Notes under the pieces: model-generated
Databases searched by the model: none
What the model was told of the DNA's origin: nothing
Seen by the model: only the letters and a program-made list of their open reading frames with translations
Program-made: the position numbers and the translations under genes
Assembly (NCBI RefSeq): GCF_001522545.3
Contig: NC_031774.1
Location: 21,375,025-21,439,024, forward strand
From: Parus major
Lineage: Eukaryota > Chordata > Aves > Passeriformes > Paridae
DNA: 64,000 nt
Direction: 5' to 3'
Shown: piece after piece, positions 25,600 to 39,100 of the stretch
How the letters are laid out: each line of letters starts with the position of its first letter
Numbering within the stretch: the stretch's first letter is position 1

Positions 25600-26900
25600 G
25601 ATTTGAACCACGCAGCTCACTGATGGTGGGGTGTAAACAATGGAACGAACTGCTGTAATGCCTGGCGGCTCGGGACGGCCAGACTGGAGGCACAAGTCCT
25701 CTGCTGGTGTCCAGGGGCGGTGGGCAGTGCCCCGTCTCCGTGCGTGTCCCCGAGCGCTGCCCGAGGGCCACGGGGGCAGAGGGGACAGCCGCTGTCAGGG
25801 GCTGCCGCCGCAGCTCTCGCCGGGCCCGGCCCGCGCCCGGCAAAAGCGCCGCCGGTGACCGGGGCCCGGGGTCGCGCTGGGAGCGGGGCCGGCCGCTCCA
25901 CCGGCGGCATTCGGCAGCACCGCCGCCGAGGTCTCCGCTTCGCCGGAGCCGGGGCTGATGCGGGGGAAGCCGTGCCAGGCCGTGGCTGGCAGCGCCGGGC
26001 GGGGCGGGGCGGAGCCGCGGCGCCGAGCGCCGTGAGGGGAGGCGCGGCTGTGGCGCGGCTGTGGCTCGGCACGGCCCGGCACGGGGTGATGCGGCACGGC
26101 ACGGTCGGTGCTGCCTCCTCCCGGGCCGGGAAGTGCGGAGGGACGGACGGCAGGAGGCAGGGAGCGAGGAAAAGAGGCAGGGTGGGAGGGACCCCACGGC
26201 GCCGCTCGGAGCCTGGCCCGGCCCCGGGAGCGCGAGAAGCGCCTGGCACGGGATAAAGTTATCCCGGAATAAGGCTGCACGCATGTGCGTCACCCCGGAT
26301 GTGAACATGCCGGCCCGGCTCCCCGCTAGCTCGCTCCGCCTGGCTCCAGCGGATGGGCTGAGCCGAGCCGTGCCGAGCCGTGCCGTGCCGAGCCGTGCCC
26401 GAGGGCCTGCAGCCCGGTAGGGGCTGGGGGAGGCCGGGCCGCCCGGGCGCCCTCGAGGGCCGAGGTGCGAAAGGCCCTCCCGGCGGGGCAGGGGCAGGTG
26501 CGCAGCCCGGGGCGAGCGGCGGGCGGGACCCCGGGAGCGATGGATTTCCGTGGGAAGAAGTATGAGCGCGGCAGTAACTGGTCGGACCCCGAGGTGGTGG
26601 AGCTGCTGCAGCTCTGGGCCGACGAGTCGGTGCAGATAGAGCTGGAGAGCTGCTTGCGAAACCAGCACGTCTTCAACCGCATCGCCGAGGTGCTGCGGGA
26701 GAAGGGCATCCACCGGACGGGCGACCAGTGCCGGGAGAAGATCAAGAAGATGAAGCTGGAGTACCGGCGGATCAAGGACAATAGCAAGGCCCCGCGGGGC
26801 GGGCGGACGTGGAAGTTCTACGAGGTGATGGACAGGGTGCTGACCAGCCGGCCGGCCCTGGCCTATGGCTCCCTGAGCGGCAGCATGATGGCTCAGCAGG
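25600..26900. promoter_or_regulatory. CpG island over the ACCS-type promoter and first exon
   Basis: Base composition changes abruptly from AT-rich to very GC- and CpG-rich at about 25,600, and the first coding exon begins inside this block. Several GC-box-like GGGCGG sequences are present (around 26005-26015). No TATA box is evident near the start, as is usual for CpG-island promoters. The transcription start cannot be fixed from sequence. Long frames on both strands here (for example 457 codons on the minus strand, 25562-26935) arise because stop codons are rare in GC-rich DNA. Confidence 0.85.
26063..26394. repeat. Inverted repeat arms within the CpG island
   Basis: The 13-mer GGCTCGGCACGGC at 26063-26075 has its exact reverse complement at 26367-26379 and again at 26382-26394, where GCCGTGCC and GAGCC units are arrayed in tandem. 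More GGCACGG units lie at 26076-26106. The arms flank about 290 bp just upstream of the ACCS-type start codon and could form a stem or act as clustered protein-binding sites. Confidence 0.65.
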
Positions 26901-27176
26901 TGCTGCAGGGCAGCATGGTGGAGAGCTACCACCACCAGTTCGCCTCCTCAGCCCTGCCCTTTGGACACTCCCAGCACCCCGAGCTGATGGAAATCAAATG
27001 TGAGGAGGTGAACTCTGATGACCACAGCTTGACCCCAGAGCCCCCACAAGCCATGTCTTACCAGCAGGGCTCCCCTGAAGAACAGGAGATGGAGAGAGCC
27101 TTCTTGGAGAGGGCCCAGAACGACTCTCCCATCTCCAGGGTGGAGATTCCCATTGAAACCAGTGTTTCACCTTCAG
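26540..27176 (+). CDS. ACCS: ACCS exon 1: Myb/SANT-like domain and acidic linker
   Basis: Encodes residues 1-212 plus one base. The domain begins near S12 and carries the spaced aromatic pattern (W14, W26, F45, W91, F93/Y94) and the 'RTGDQCREKIKKMKLEYR' helix typical of trihelix Myb/SANT-like domains found in MSANTD- and ZSCAN20/29-type proteins and in Harbinger-transposon Myb proteins. The linker after residue 101 is Ser/Gln/Glu-rich and contains a SUMO-consensus motif, I-K-C-E at 152-155. Donor: cttcag|gtaggg. If the intron is retained, the frame stops at 27247, giving a 235-residue Myb-only protein. Confidence 0.85.
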
Positions 27177-30100
27177 GTAGGGATAGCCTTTTACATTCCA
27201 GCATAAGGTTTCTACCCATTTTCCCAGAAGGAGAAGATTATTTCTGATGCAGAGATAGACACCTGGTTTTCTCAATGACATTTGTATCCTTGTTTTTCCA
27301 CATCCTAAAAAGCTTTTAAGTAGAAGGCTGATATCTGGATTTATGGTGGTTTTTTGGGCCATTCCCAAAACACAGGTATCTCACTTCAGGTAAATGTAGT
27401 CTAGAATTATTGATCTAGGCAAAATACTGTGTATGAAATCCAAAGGGGTCCATGAGCTGGTCTAGTTAGATTTCTGCATATAATGCTGACAGTAATTGCC
27501 TTATTTAAAAAAAACCCATTTGCATGCTTTTTTGGTATCACTTGAACATAACCAGAGCTGTCTGTTGTCCTCATGCTGAATTGAATCAGGATACCCTCTT
27601 CTGCCATGGTTGTACTATAAACCTGCAGGTGAAACTGTCCTTGCATTGTTTTAAAATATATTCCAGATCTAATATTTTAACCCACTCAACAGTGAAGAAT
27701 ACTTGGGAATAATCATTGCCTGATTTTCTAAGCTATTCAGTGTGCTTGGAAAGAAGATGTTTTTGAAAGTCACTGGCAGAAACAGTGTATTTGTTTACAG
27801 GAGATGAGATTCCTGCACTGAAAATGCAGTTGGCATTGCTTAGCTGCCAGGAAGGGTACAGTCTGGGAATCCTGGGGATTTCAAACCAGTCTAGGACAGG
27901 CTGATGGAAAACTATTAATTAATTGTTGGAGAAGAAGAGATGATAGCAAATGTGAGGTTAATGTCTGAGGTCAGGAGGAACTGGTATGTCCTCTTGGCTG
28001 TGGTGCTTGCACACCACATAGCCTAGTGGAGGGAACTGATGATCATTCAGGTTAATATGGAGGTTGCGTAGGGGGCTGGGGCTGGCAGCATCATGGTGTG
28101 CCCAGTGTGTGATGTTAAAAACAAACTTAAAAAAATGCTTGCAAACCTCAGGATGTACCTGACAGATTTTAATTTGCTCTTTTAGAAACTACAGTAGATA
28201 AAAGGGTGTTCTTAGGTCAGGTAGGAGAAGGAAGAAAAGCATGCCCATGCCACTTTGCTTGCTGCACTTTTCCTTCTTCACTTTTGTGTATTTGCAGGTT
28301 TCAGTGAGCCAAACATGGCAAACTCATCACGGATCCAAAATGTTGTTCCTCGGCCTGGCTTCTCTGCCTTGCATCGGCTGAGAAAAAAGCGGAAAGGCCA
28401 GCGCATGAGGGACCCACTCGATGATCTCCTGCTGAAGACTCTGACATCTCAGCGGGCCATGGAAGAGCGCTTCTTGCAGATGGAAGAACGACGATTTCAG
28501 CGAGATTTGGACGTGGAGGAGCGTCGGATGCAACTGGAGCAGCGCCGGTTTGAACTGGAGCGGGAACATGAGTTTCGCATGTTCAATGTCTTTGCTCAAA
28601 TGCTCAGCATCCTAAAGCAGAGCCATAGTGGCTCCTCCTCCACTGTTACTATGCCTCAGGGTTTGGACTTCAGCCAGGCACTGTCTGAAATTGAGGGAAT
28701 GGGAGGAAGAGGGAGCAGCCTTCAAGAGATGAGGGTTCGGCCGCTTGCCAAGAAGAGGGTTGACATGCACAGCTTCTGTAACCCCAGCGGCTTCCAGAGA
28801 AGCCCCTACCTCTCTGCTCGTGGCAACTTTGCCAACATTTTTCAGGGCTCCACTGAGGAAGGTTACAAAGCCTATCACGCTGACAAGTATGATGAAGACA
28901 AGAACCCCAATGTGAGTAAGAACCTCAAAGTGTTTTCCTGGCTTCCTTGTTAGGAAAAAATAGCTTCTTAGAGGTTTGCTGACAGATGTGCTGAAACTGT
29001 GGGGTTTTTTTTGATCTCACTAATACAAGGTGAGTCAAACTGTTTGAGGAAAAGAAATTAAAAGTAGCTTTGAGGCTCATCTAGATACCAAAAATGAATG
29101 CTGTGTTCAGCTCAGGTTTGCATGTTCTGATTTCTTTATCAGGGTAGTAATAGCAGTAGCAGACCTTGAAAGATGTAAGAAATCTGCAGGAACAGAGTTC
29201 ATGTTCCTCCTTTCACCTCATCACCTCTATTGCCCACTGAGGACTGTCTCTGATTATCTGATTATGTCTGATTATTGCAGGTGATGAAGGCAGGAAGTAG
29301 AACTACTAAGTAGTAGCCTTTTTTTTTTTTTTAATTACTGTTAATAACACTCAGCACTTTTTCTGTCCATTTACACTCAGCTGCTCAGTTTTAAGTAGCT
29401 CATCATAGCCCTCTTGTGGCACAAAGGCTGTGTTAATAGTTCATGGCAAATTATTACTGAGTAACAAGTATAGTAAATATAAATAACAATTTATATGTGG
29501 ATTACTTTTAATCAGATCCTTCATTCACATACTGAATTACTTAAAACTTTAGAAGTATTTTATTATTTGCCCTGACTTTAGTTGCTGTGGGGGTGAAAAC
29601 TAGATTGTTTAACTAGAAACACACAGGGAAGTTTTTGTTACAATGTACATTCTGCCTCTTCTGTGAACTGTTGTCTATGTAGGAGGTAGATTTTTAAACA
29701 AATATCTAAAATTACTTGTACTTTAATAACATCAGAAGTGTACAGTTGTTTAGATTTTCCTTCACATTTTCAAAATTTATTTACCCAAAGTCTTCCAATA
29801 ATGAGAATGTACTAGTAAATTTGAACTCTTCAGGATCTAATGCCATACTATATATGGCCAAATCATAAACCTGGAAATTCAGGGTCATCTCTCCAGAGGG
29901 AAAAAATTCAGTATTTAAACTACTTATCATGACTACAAGTTTATATGATTTTTGAGCAAATCAGTAGAATGGAATAGTAATTAATGGTAAACAAATGCTT
30001 TTAAGATAAAGAAATATATCCAAAACCTTGTTTAAAACTGGTGTTGAAGGGTAAAGCTTGTTTTTTTCAGGGTTACATTAGGGTTTCTTTTTTAGTTTCA

Positions 30101-33100
30101 TATAATAGTAAGTGAATTCAAGATTAAGTTAAACATATTCTGTAAGGAAGTAAAAACTATTAGTACAGGTTCATTTACAGACAGTTTAATGATGAAGAAG
30201 CCAAGTGCTTGGGATGTGTATGGAAATGTACACACGTAGATGCAAGACTTGAGTTATATATGGTGAAGTTTATGTGAACTGTGTTTTGACTTTTCCTTGG
30301 TAAGCTTTTTGGAGGCAATTTAGTGAAGTGATAGCTAAGGTGATGTACTCACATGTTTTATGTGTCTATAAGCAATATTATTTCTTTTTCTAGGGTATAA
30401 TAAACTTCGGCACCAGTGAGAACAAGCTCTGCTTTGACCTGATGTCCAAGCGGGTAAGTTCTATTCCAAAATAAAACACTGAATTTGCTGTGCACTTCCT
30501 CTTCAAAGCTTGTACTTTCCTAAAGATACTGCTGTTACTCAGGTTTCTCTGGTAAAGTTTTTCATTGTGAATTTTAAATTTTGTGGAAGTCACTCTTGAA
30601 TACAACTACTTGTACATTTATTTATTTTATTTTTCCAGGAGGATAGCAACATGGGTGTTTTTCTCTTCCTCTACATTATGGGTTTCCCTTCTGGGATGTA
30701 CTTATTTCAGAAAACTAGATGAAAATAAGATTAATTTTATTTTCCCCTGCTTACAGTAAATGATTTAATACAGATGTTTTGAAATTAGTTTTGAACTCTA
30801 TTTAATTTTGAGTATCTTTATATCTGTCCATTATAAAGTCACGCAACTTGGACACCTGGTTCTGAATTCACCTGAAATGTTCAAGTGGCAGCAGTGAAAT
30901 CTCTCAAAATCAGACTGGGTCAGCTGCTACCTGCTGGCTTTGCATCAGGCAGAGAAGTGGAACATATAGCAGAACTGAAAGAGTAAAAAAAGTCAAAAGG
31001 AAATGTCAGAACTATGCTGTAGAAGAATGCTTCTAGAATTCCATTAAAATCACTGCCCAGGTGGCAGGCAGCCTTTGAGGTGGGCAGGTAGCAGTCTTTC
31101 CTATGTGTGCTTGTGTGCGGGGTGGGAAGGTGACTCAGGGTTGGACAGTCAGTCTCTGCAGTTTGTAGTTCGTGGTTGCTCCCATTCCACCACTTCCCAC
31201 CCTCAAAACGTTCCCTGTTTTATTTCTGCCTGCTACTCCACTGACTCAGGGGATTCTACCCCACCACTCCACCTTTCAGCTAAAAGAACAGGTAAGGCAG
31301 AGCTGATGTCTGCATGGAAAGACGTCTTCTATGCTGTGTAGGTGGTGCCTTCCTTCCTTCACTGTCCTTTCCTCTTTAACACCACATCTGCAGTAAGTAG
31401 TGGAGAGGAAGACAGTAGTCAGCTGCTTCTTAATTAGCCCTTCTGTGAAAGTGAGTTGAGACTTTTTCACGTATACTGTTCATGCTTGTGGCAACAAGCA
31501 GAACAAAGATGTTGCCAGCTTCTCAGTCAGTCCTCATGGCCTTGAGTAGCAGTATGGATTCACTGAATGCAGCATCAGCTGGGATTGTAGGCAATTTTTT
31601 TTTTTTTCTGTTTGGGATTAAAAATACTGCTGCCACTGAATAATGTACCCAGTTTCTGTTTTCAACTTCTGACCCTTAAATTAAAGAATACTTAGCACAT
31701 TACTTTTAGGGGTTCTCTTATTAATTCATAGTTGTTTTTGCCCAAGTCTGCTGGTATGTTTGGTGTTTCAATCTCTAGATAAGCTTAGGGGAGAGAGATG
31801 TAAGTAGTCACAATTGTTGGAGCTACATAGACTCCAAAAACATCTACAGCTGAATAAAGGAAGTGTTGTCCTATCATATCAGGTTGTAATATCAGGTTGC
31901 ATTGGATAGGACATGGTCTTTAAACTCTGGAGCTTGGCACCAGTTATTAAAACACCTATAGAAAATGTTATGGTTTTGTTATCATATGCAAAACCTTCAC
32001 ACTGCATGTGGAATTTCCCTCCTCCCTTGCACTATCAACTACTTGTGTCCTCCTGACCTTTACTTTTTTTAGTATTAACTCATATATTTGGTTGCCATTA
32101 AATATTTGAGGGGACATTGTACATAATACTTGTTCATTACCTTTATCTAATTATAAATATTAAAAAGGACCTCCACAGTTCAGGTCAATCTGTATTTGAG
32201 ATCAGAATGAACTTCTCATAAGGAATAAAGTGCCTGGCCTGGGGAATAATTATTGGGAAGATAATTTCATTTTTTTCCTGTCTTTTGAAAGTTCCTGTTA
32301 CACTTCAACACTTACCAAACTAATCAGAAATATAAATATGAAGAAGCTGCAGTAACTTTGAACTGAGACATAAATGAAAGCTGTAATTCATTAAAAAAAA
32401 TAATATATTGAAAGTTTGTTAAAGAAAAAAATCATATCTGACTCTGATTCAAATTTCTTTCTAACTCCTTCTGACAGTCTAGACCTGAGTTTTCACAACT
32501 GGGACTTATTTTTCCAGCTAAAAGATGTTGTCCTCAGAGCTTGGGCAAAACACTCTTGGGTTTGCTTCATTTGCTGAGAAATTCTTTTTCAGGGACCTTG
32601 GTTATGGGCATCATGTGTTGTCTGCTCTGCATCCTTGTTGTAGATTTCTGTGCAGTGAAGTTTTGGCTGCAGTAACTTAGCAGAAGCCCATAGTTCATAC
32701 AACCTGAAGGTATCACAGATCAGTTTGCTGGTCTTTGCTTCTCCGAGCTGCATTAATTTTGGTGGTCAATAGCTTTCCCAGTCCAGTTTTACAACTGTTG
32801 AAGTTGCACAAGTGTCTGTGCAGGTGTGCACCTGTACATGGATCCTGTCTATCTCCATATTTCCATTATTGGTAACTGGGCCTTTAATGATTCTTCTAAT
32901 TTCTCCCAGCTGACACAGGCTGATATGAATGTGATGGACCCTTCACTGCTTCAGTATCCTGACTGGAAAGGACATCTGTTGTAAGTCTTTTTTGTAATGC
33001 TTCTCTTTTTTGTTTAATAAACAGAATGGATGAATACAAACCTCTTCTGCTACATTCTCTTGTTAAAGCTTTTCTAGGTCACTTAATCATCTTTTTCTTT

Positions 33101-36100
33101 GTAAAACTTTACATTAGCCGTCCTACCAGCTTATACAGTTAAAAATCCTTTTACGTGAGAGAAGATGCAAATTTTCTAAAGCAGAGTTTTAAAAGCACTT
33201 GTGTACATTAACAGATTGGGTAACTCCAAACAATTCTTTGAAACATATTGAACACTTGGGGTTGTTAATCCTTCTCTTCTGTGCCAGATTAAAGCTCATC
33301 AGAAATGCATGCACCATTATAGACATTGTCTGCAGCACCTCTTCTGGGTGTAAAAATCATGTCTGTTCCATCGGCCAGAGCTGTCCGGTTTTCTAGCTAT
33401 TTTCACCAGACTCTACAAGTCCCTGACTTGACTTTCCTAAGATGTGAACCAGGTTTGGAAGCCCAGCCTCTTGGAGAATATTTGAATCAGTATTTGCTTT
33501 TGTGTATTTTTCAGTTTACGGGAAGAAGTGGCTCGATTTTTGACCTATTACTGCAAGGCCCCTGCACCTCTTAAAGCAGAGAATGTAGGTAACCCACTGT
33601 CCATTGGTGTCTGTTCTAATGTATTGACATTTGTTGGGAAACAGGTTCAAATTCTGTTTTTTAAACAAATTACATGGTAAGAATGCAAGCTGTTTTCATG
33701 TAAATGAGATTGATTCTTCATTTCAGTAGCTTTTGATGCACTCGTCTGACAAAACACTTCAGGTCTACTGTATATTTGCTTCATGTTTCACTTCTGGGTG
33801 CCAACTCTTCCTGCTGGTACTTTCAATGAGGCTTTATATTTTGATCTCCCTGTTTAGCACAGGGACCTACTATGCCTGTATCCTCCAGCCTTTTCAAAGA
33901 GTGCCCACTGTTTCAGTTGAGTTCTATGTCATCTCATTCCTCTGTTATACCTCAAGACAAAGATTTGTAATTGAACCAAGAGTTAGTTTTAACCTGTAAA
34001 ATTTGTGGCAGTGTTGCTAGAAAGACATCAGAACCTGAGTCTCTGCAGGACTTGCTGACTTGTGAGAGATACAGCCTGCATGCTGGGGCCTGCGGAGGTC
34101 AGGAGCTCCTGTCTCTGCTGAGTGCTGAAGGCAGCAGGAGCTGGTGCAGCCATTGCTTTTCTGGCTGCAGTGATTCAACAGACCCCCATAGCTAATGTGA
34201 ACTGAGGTTACCACTGATCAGTTTGCTGATCACTGCCTCTTCAAGGCACCAGATTCTTCCTGATACTTGGAATGAATCTCATGGTACCTGTGAGCATTTG
34301 TCCTGTAGAAGCAAGAGTCAAACCTGCTTCTGTACAAGACAGTAGTTTTCAGTTTTACACAAATTTGGCAGGAGGTCAGAACTGCTGTTACCACGAAGAA
34401 ATGATAACACATATTAACTGTTAAAATTATTTTGCTTTACTAGCATCTCAGAACTGCTCCCCAACTTTAAGCCTATTATTTTTCTAAATTGCTTGTTAGA
34501 GTCAAAAATGGCACCAGAACAAAGTGTCTGTGAAAGAACAGGGTTAAAGTTATTCTGGTAGAAGTGGGATTTTAGCAGGAAAATTATAATGGAGAATTAG
34601 GGAGAAAATTTATTTCAGCGATATTTCAGGAATTGTTCTTTTATAGCGTTGACTTTCTATGCATGGATTTACCACTAGCTTCTCTCTTTCTTCTGTAGGT
34701 GATTATTTTAAATGGTTGTGGCTCTTTATTTTCTGCATTAGCTACAGTCCTTTGTGATCCAGGGGGTAAGTGGATGGTTGGAACATAGTTTTGTTTTGGT
34801 TTGTTTTTTTACTGCTGGGAAGTAATGTTACTTTGTTTAAATGCTGTTAGACAGAAGTGGAGTAGTGGAATTGGCATTGGCCTGTTGCAAAGTTCTTGTT
34901 TCCTGCAAAGTTGTGCTGTGAAATTCTTCATTTCCATGGTCTGCAGATGCCATGCACTCACACTTGGTGCATGCCCTGTCTGCCGTCACTGTTTTTGTGG
35001 CACCCTGCTTTAGTTTGCCAAACTAGACATGGGCTATTCTCATGGTTACTTGGGCTCTTCCAGAAGATTAAAGAATTAATTTAAAAATAAAGTGAAGAAA
35101 GAGGCAGTAGAATTACAGTGTTTCCAGGGGACACAGTTGTAAAAATGCTTTCATGTTTAGCTAAAGCACATTAGGAGAGAAGACTATGACAAAATTGATA
35201 ACCAACTTTGTTTTCTTGGTTCCAGAAGCTGTTCTGATTGCTACACCCTTTTATGGTGGTATTACCCAGAGTATCTTCCTCTATGGTAATGTCAAGCTGG
35301 TGTATGTCTATTTAGACAGTAAGGTAAGATCTGAGAGAAGGAAATAACAACTTCTGTAGTTAAATTTGAAAGCTGAGCTTTGGGAACCTCTGCAAGCAGT
35401 TCTCAGAACAAGGGTATACTGCAGCCAGTGGACATTTACACAGTTTATTGCTGGGAAAATGGGCATCTAGTTTGCAAGAAAGTCACTTGAGACCATTAAT
35501 CTGGATTCCAACTTTGTCCTTTTCTTGTATCTTACTCCTTATAGAAGTCCTTGAAAGGAAAAAAAAAATTATAATTTTGAACCTTGGAGAGAGAAGTTAC
35601 ATTGTGTCCTACTGAAGGTGGTCACAAGGAGGAAGAGCAGATGGAGATCTTGCATTGCTTTAGTTATTCAAGGATAGCAAGAAAATTCTGGTTTTGGCCA
35701 GCCTATGATGGCCTTTTCTTTGATTTTACTTACTGATTTGTTTATTCTCTGTAGTATAAAAGGATAAGAAGATGGTTGCTAGGTCATTATTGCTGGGGGT
35801 TTAGTTTCTTTCAGGGAACATTTCTCAGTAGATTGGCTCAAGGGAGTCTCTATTGAAATATCTTTGCCTTTTAAATCTTTTTTATGTCTTTCAGATTACT
35901 GGAACAAGCACTCGGCCTTTTCAGCTTACGGTGGAAAAACTGGAAAAAGCCTTGCAGGATGCCCGGGCAGAGGTGAGCTGAGCTTCACATTATCACCTAA
36001 GTTTACAATGTATTGGAGATGTCACATCCCAGAAGTGGCCTAAAGATCAAGGCATTATCAAAACCTAGCACCTGGCTTTCTGGTTGTCCTTGTAGACATC

Positions 36101-39100
36101 TGAGATGATGGCTTGAAAAGTCAGGGGCAGTTCTAGGGGGAATCCCTCAGTGTTGTATCTGTCCAGTTTTGGTAACAGCAGAAAGGATAAACCAGACCTT
36201 TCACAAAGCACTGGAACCCATTCATGTCACCCAAAAAAAAATGTACTTGGGCATGCACTAAAATTTGGGACTACCCTGGATTCTCCTTCAGAAAGGCCAG
36301 CTGAGTTACCTGAAAACTGACTGCTCTACACAGCAGGGCAGATGAATACACTAAGAATGCTGAGAGTTTTTTCAGGAGGGAACTCTAGAGGATAAAATGT
36401 ACGTGAATATGACTTTTCTGAAGGGTTAGTCTGTAAGTTTGGCATTGTCCTAAATCCCATATATGTTTAGTTGCATCTTTGAATTGTTACTAGCTCGGAC
36501 ATCTCCAGCCAAGTGTGTTCTAAATAAGTATTTGCATCCACCTAACTCAAATTCTCATCTTTCTCGCCACATTCATGGCAGTCTTCAGTAATTTATTACT
36601 TCCCAATTACTAATGTGGCTCAGAAAAAGTACTTCCATACTGAGAGCATGTGAGACCATCTTTCTCATTAATTGGATGGCCAGATGGCAACCTATTACTG
36701 GGTGGTAGCAGTTCCATCTTTTCAAAATCATAGATTAATTCTATAATATTTTGCTCATTTCACTTTGCAAATGATTTAATAGTAAAAAGAAAAATCTTAA
36801 TTTGTGGCTGAAAGTTTTCACATGCAAATCTAACCTTTGAGGTGAAAAGTCACGGTGGAAGCTTCAGGAGAATCCTGTGTCACACTTAAGTGAGAGACTA
36901 CTTAAGTAGAGGAACTAAAAATTCATCCCATGATAGGCACCCTCTTAATGCTATGATATTTGTATTCTGCAGGGTGTCACTGTAAGGGCCTTAATTCTTC
37001 TGAATCCCCAAAATCCCCTTGGGGACATCTACTCCTTGACAGAGCTACGGGATTACCTGGAATTTGCTAAAAGGTATGTCAATTTGGAAGGCTGAGATAT
37101 CCTGAGTCAGATACAGCCTTCAGAATCTGGTGGAGTACTTACTGTCCCTGAATTTATCTGTGAATATCTTTTAAGTCAGGCAATTAGTCTGCTCTTCACA
37201 CACATTGGTGGGCTTAAGAAAGGAGAAGGTAGTGCTGGGATCATGGACCATGCAGTCATCTGGGGTGGCAAAGCAACTTGCATTAAGGAATGCAAGTTTT
37301 ATTTTTCAGTAATCCAAGAAAACACTATGGCACTGTGCTTCCCTGATAGGAAGCTGAGTTCTTTTCCCCTCAGTTTCTCTGTATCTGTAAAGACGTAGTA
37401 TATGAATATGGGTTCCCAGTTTCATCATAGATCATAATGCTCTTTGAGATTCAGATTCTATGAGATGCTGAGTGGATGGGTAGTACGTATAGGAATTAAT
37501 TTTTAATTGGTGAAATATAGAAGAACAATTATAGAATCTTTGTCTTGTTACGTGGTTACAGTGGGTGACAGTTAAGTAGACATACCTCAAATTATTTAAA
37601 TATACACAAAATAGATCTAAGTTGAGAAAAATTGCTTTGTTTCTGAAAAATTTGGCATCCCCTCTTCTTTGTATAAAGCAAGTATTTGCAGGCCTGAATT
37701 TATCTGTGTTAAATCAGAAGCACCCTTCTTCTGTAATCTCCATTTTGTCCTTTTTCAGACATGAATTGCATGTGATAGTAGATGAGATCTACATGCTGTC
37801 AGTTTTTGATGAATCAGCAACGTTTCACAGTGTCCTAAGCATGGACAGGTAAAAGCAGCTCCTACTTCCCTGGCCATCTTCCAATGACAATTCAACATGA
37901 TGCCTTGCTGAGAACTTGTGACTGGAAGTTAAGTCATAAGCTAGCAGATTCTGAATCCACCTTACATTTATTATTTATTTATTTATTTATATTTCTGAAT
38001 GGCAAATACATTTTGTCAAATACAATCTAGAAAATAAAAAAATGGTAGCTAGATTTTTATTGTGGTATACTTCTCAATGTGTGCATCAATATTGGGTTAT
38101 GACAGTCCCCAAAACTGAAAATAGGTTTTTTCATTTGTTGAAGGTGATTCTTTTCTCCTATCTAAACATCTTTTTCCCATGTTTCTGTTGATGCTTTTAA
38201 AGGCTTTCTATTGCTGTTTACTTCCTAATTTTCCATGGAGTAGTTCCAGATTACAGTAGTGTTACAGACTAGATAATGGCTTTTATTAGGTATTGTCTTA
38301 ATGAGATGAAAAACTTTTAAAATATTTCTTAAAATATGGTGGGGTGTTGAGGTTTTTTTTTCTTTTTTAATTTTTTTTTAATTTCTAGTTTTCACCAGTG
38401 GTGCTAGATATCTTTTTGTGCTCAGTTGCAAAGAAATAAAATATACTCAGTTGAGTCCTGGCTCAGTGTTTCCGGGCTTAGATGTAAAAGAACATGGCTT
38501 TTGATTCTTGGCAAATACATTGGCAGAAGCCTGATTTCTAACATTAAATGTATGAGTTTCATATATCAGGAAATCTGCTGTGGACAGGATTTCTGAGCCT
38601 GAGAGGGTTTTGGCCTGTCAGGGGCTCATCTGTTCCCAGAGGAAAGTTCCTGGGAGCAGTTTCTCTCCAGAATTATGTTACTGTAAATAGATAATATTTC
38701 TCAAAACAATACTGAACAGATGTCCTTGGTGTGTTTTCTCTGGTCCCACCAATGAGACCAAAGGGGGTGTTGTTCCTTCTACCAGTCAGGGTAACCTGGT
38801 TGGAAAAACTATATAAGGGTTGAAAAAACCCCAAATAAAGGCTTTTCAACCACAAGGCTTTTCAGCTACAGGAAGGCTGGTTGCATGTGATGATCTGACT
38901 CGGACTCTCGCCCAATACTTTGTGTCCTCTAGCGACAATCTGCATGTCAAATGTAGCACTTGTAAGCACCTGTGTCTTTGAAATATTTAAAAATTCTTCC
39001 AAGGGGTTCCTAGCTTCTGAAGTTAGGTTGCATTTGAATTTTCCCTGCTTGACTGCTGTTTGGTGGTGCGCTGTCTATCATTGTGTAATGCTGCCTCTCT

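Noticed and set aside
25562..26935. 457-codon minus-strand frame over the CpG island
   Set aside because: Low-complexity Pro/Ala/Arg/Ser composition without domains. It overlaps the well-supported Myb/SANT exon on the other strand and is explained by the rarity of stop codons in GC-rich DNA.
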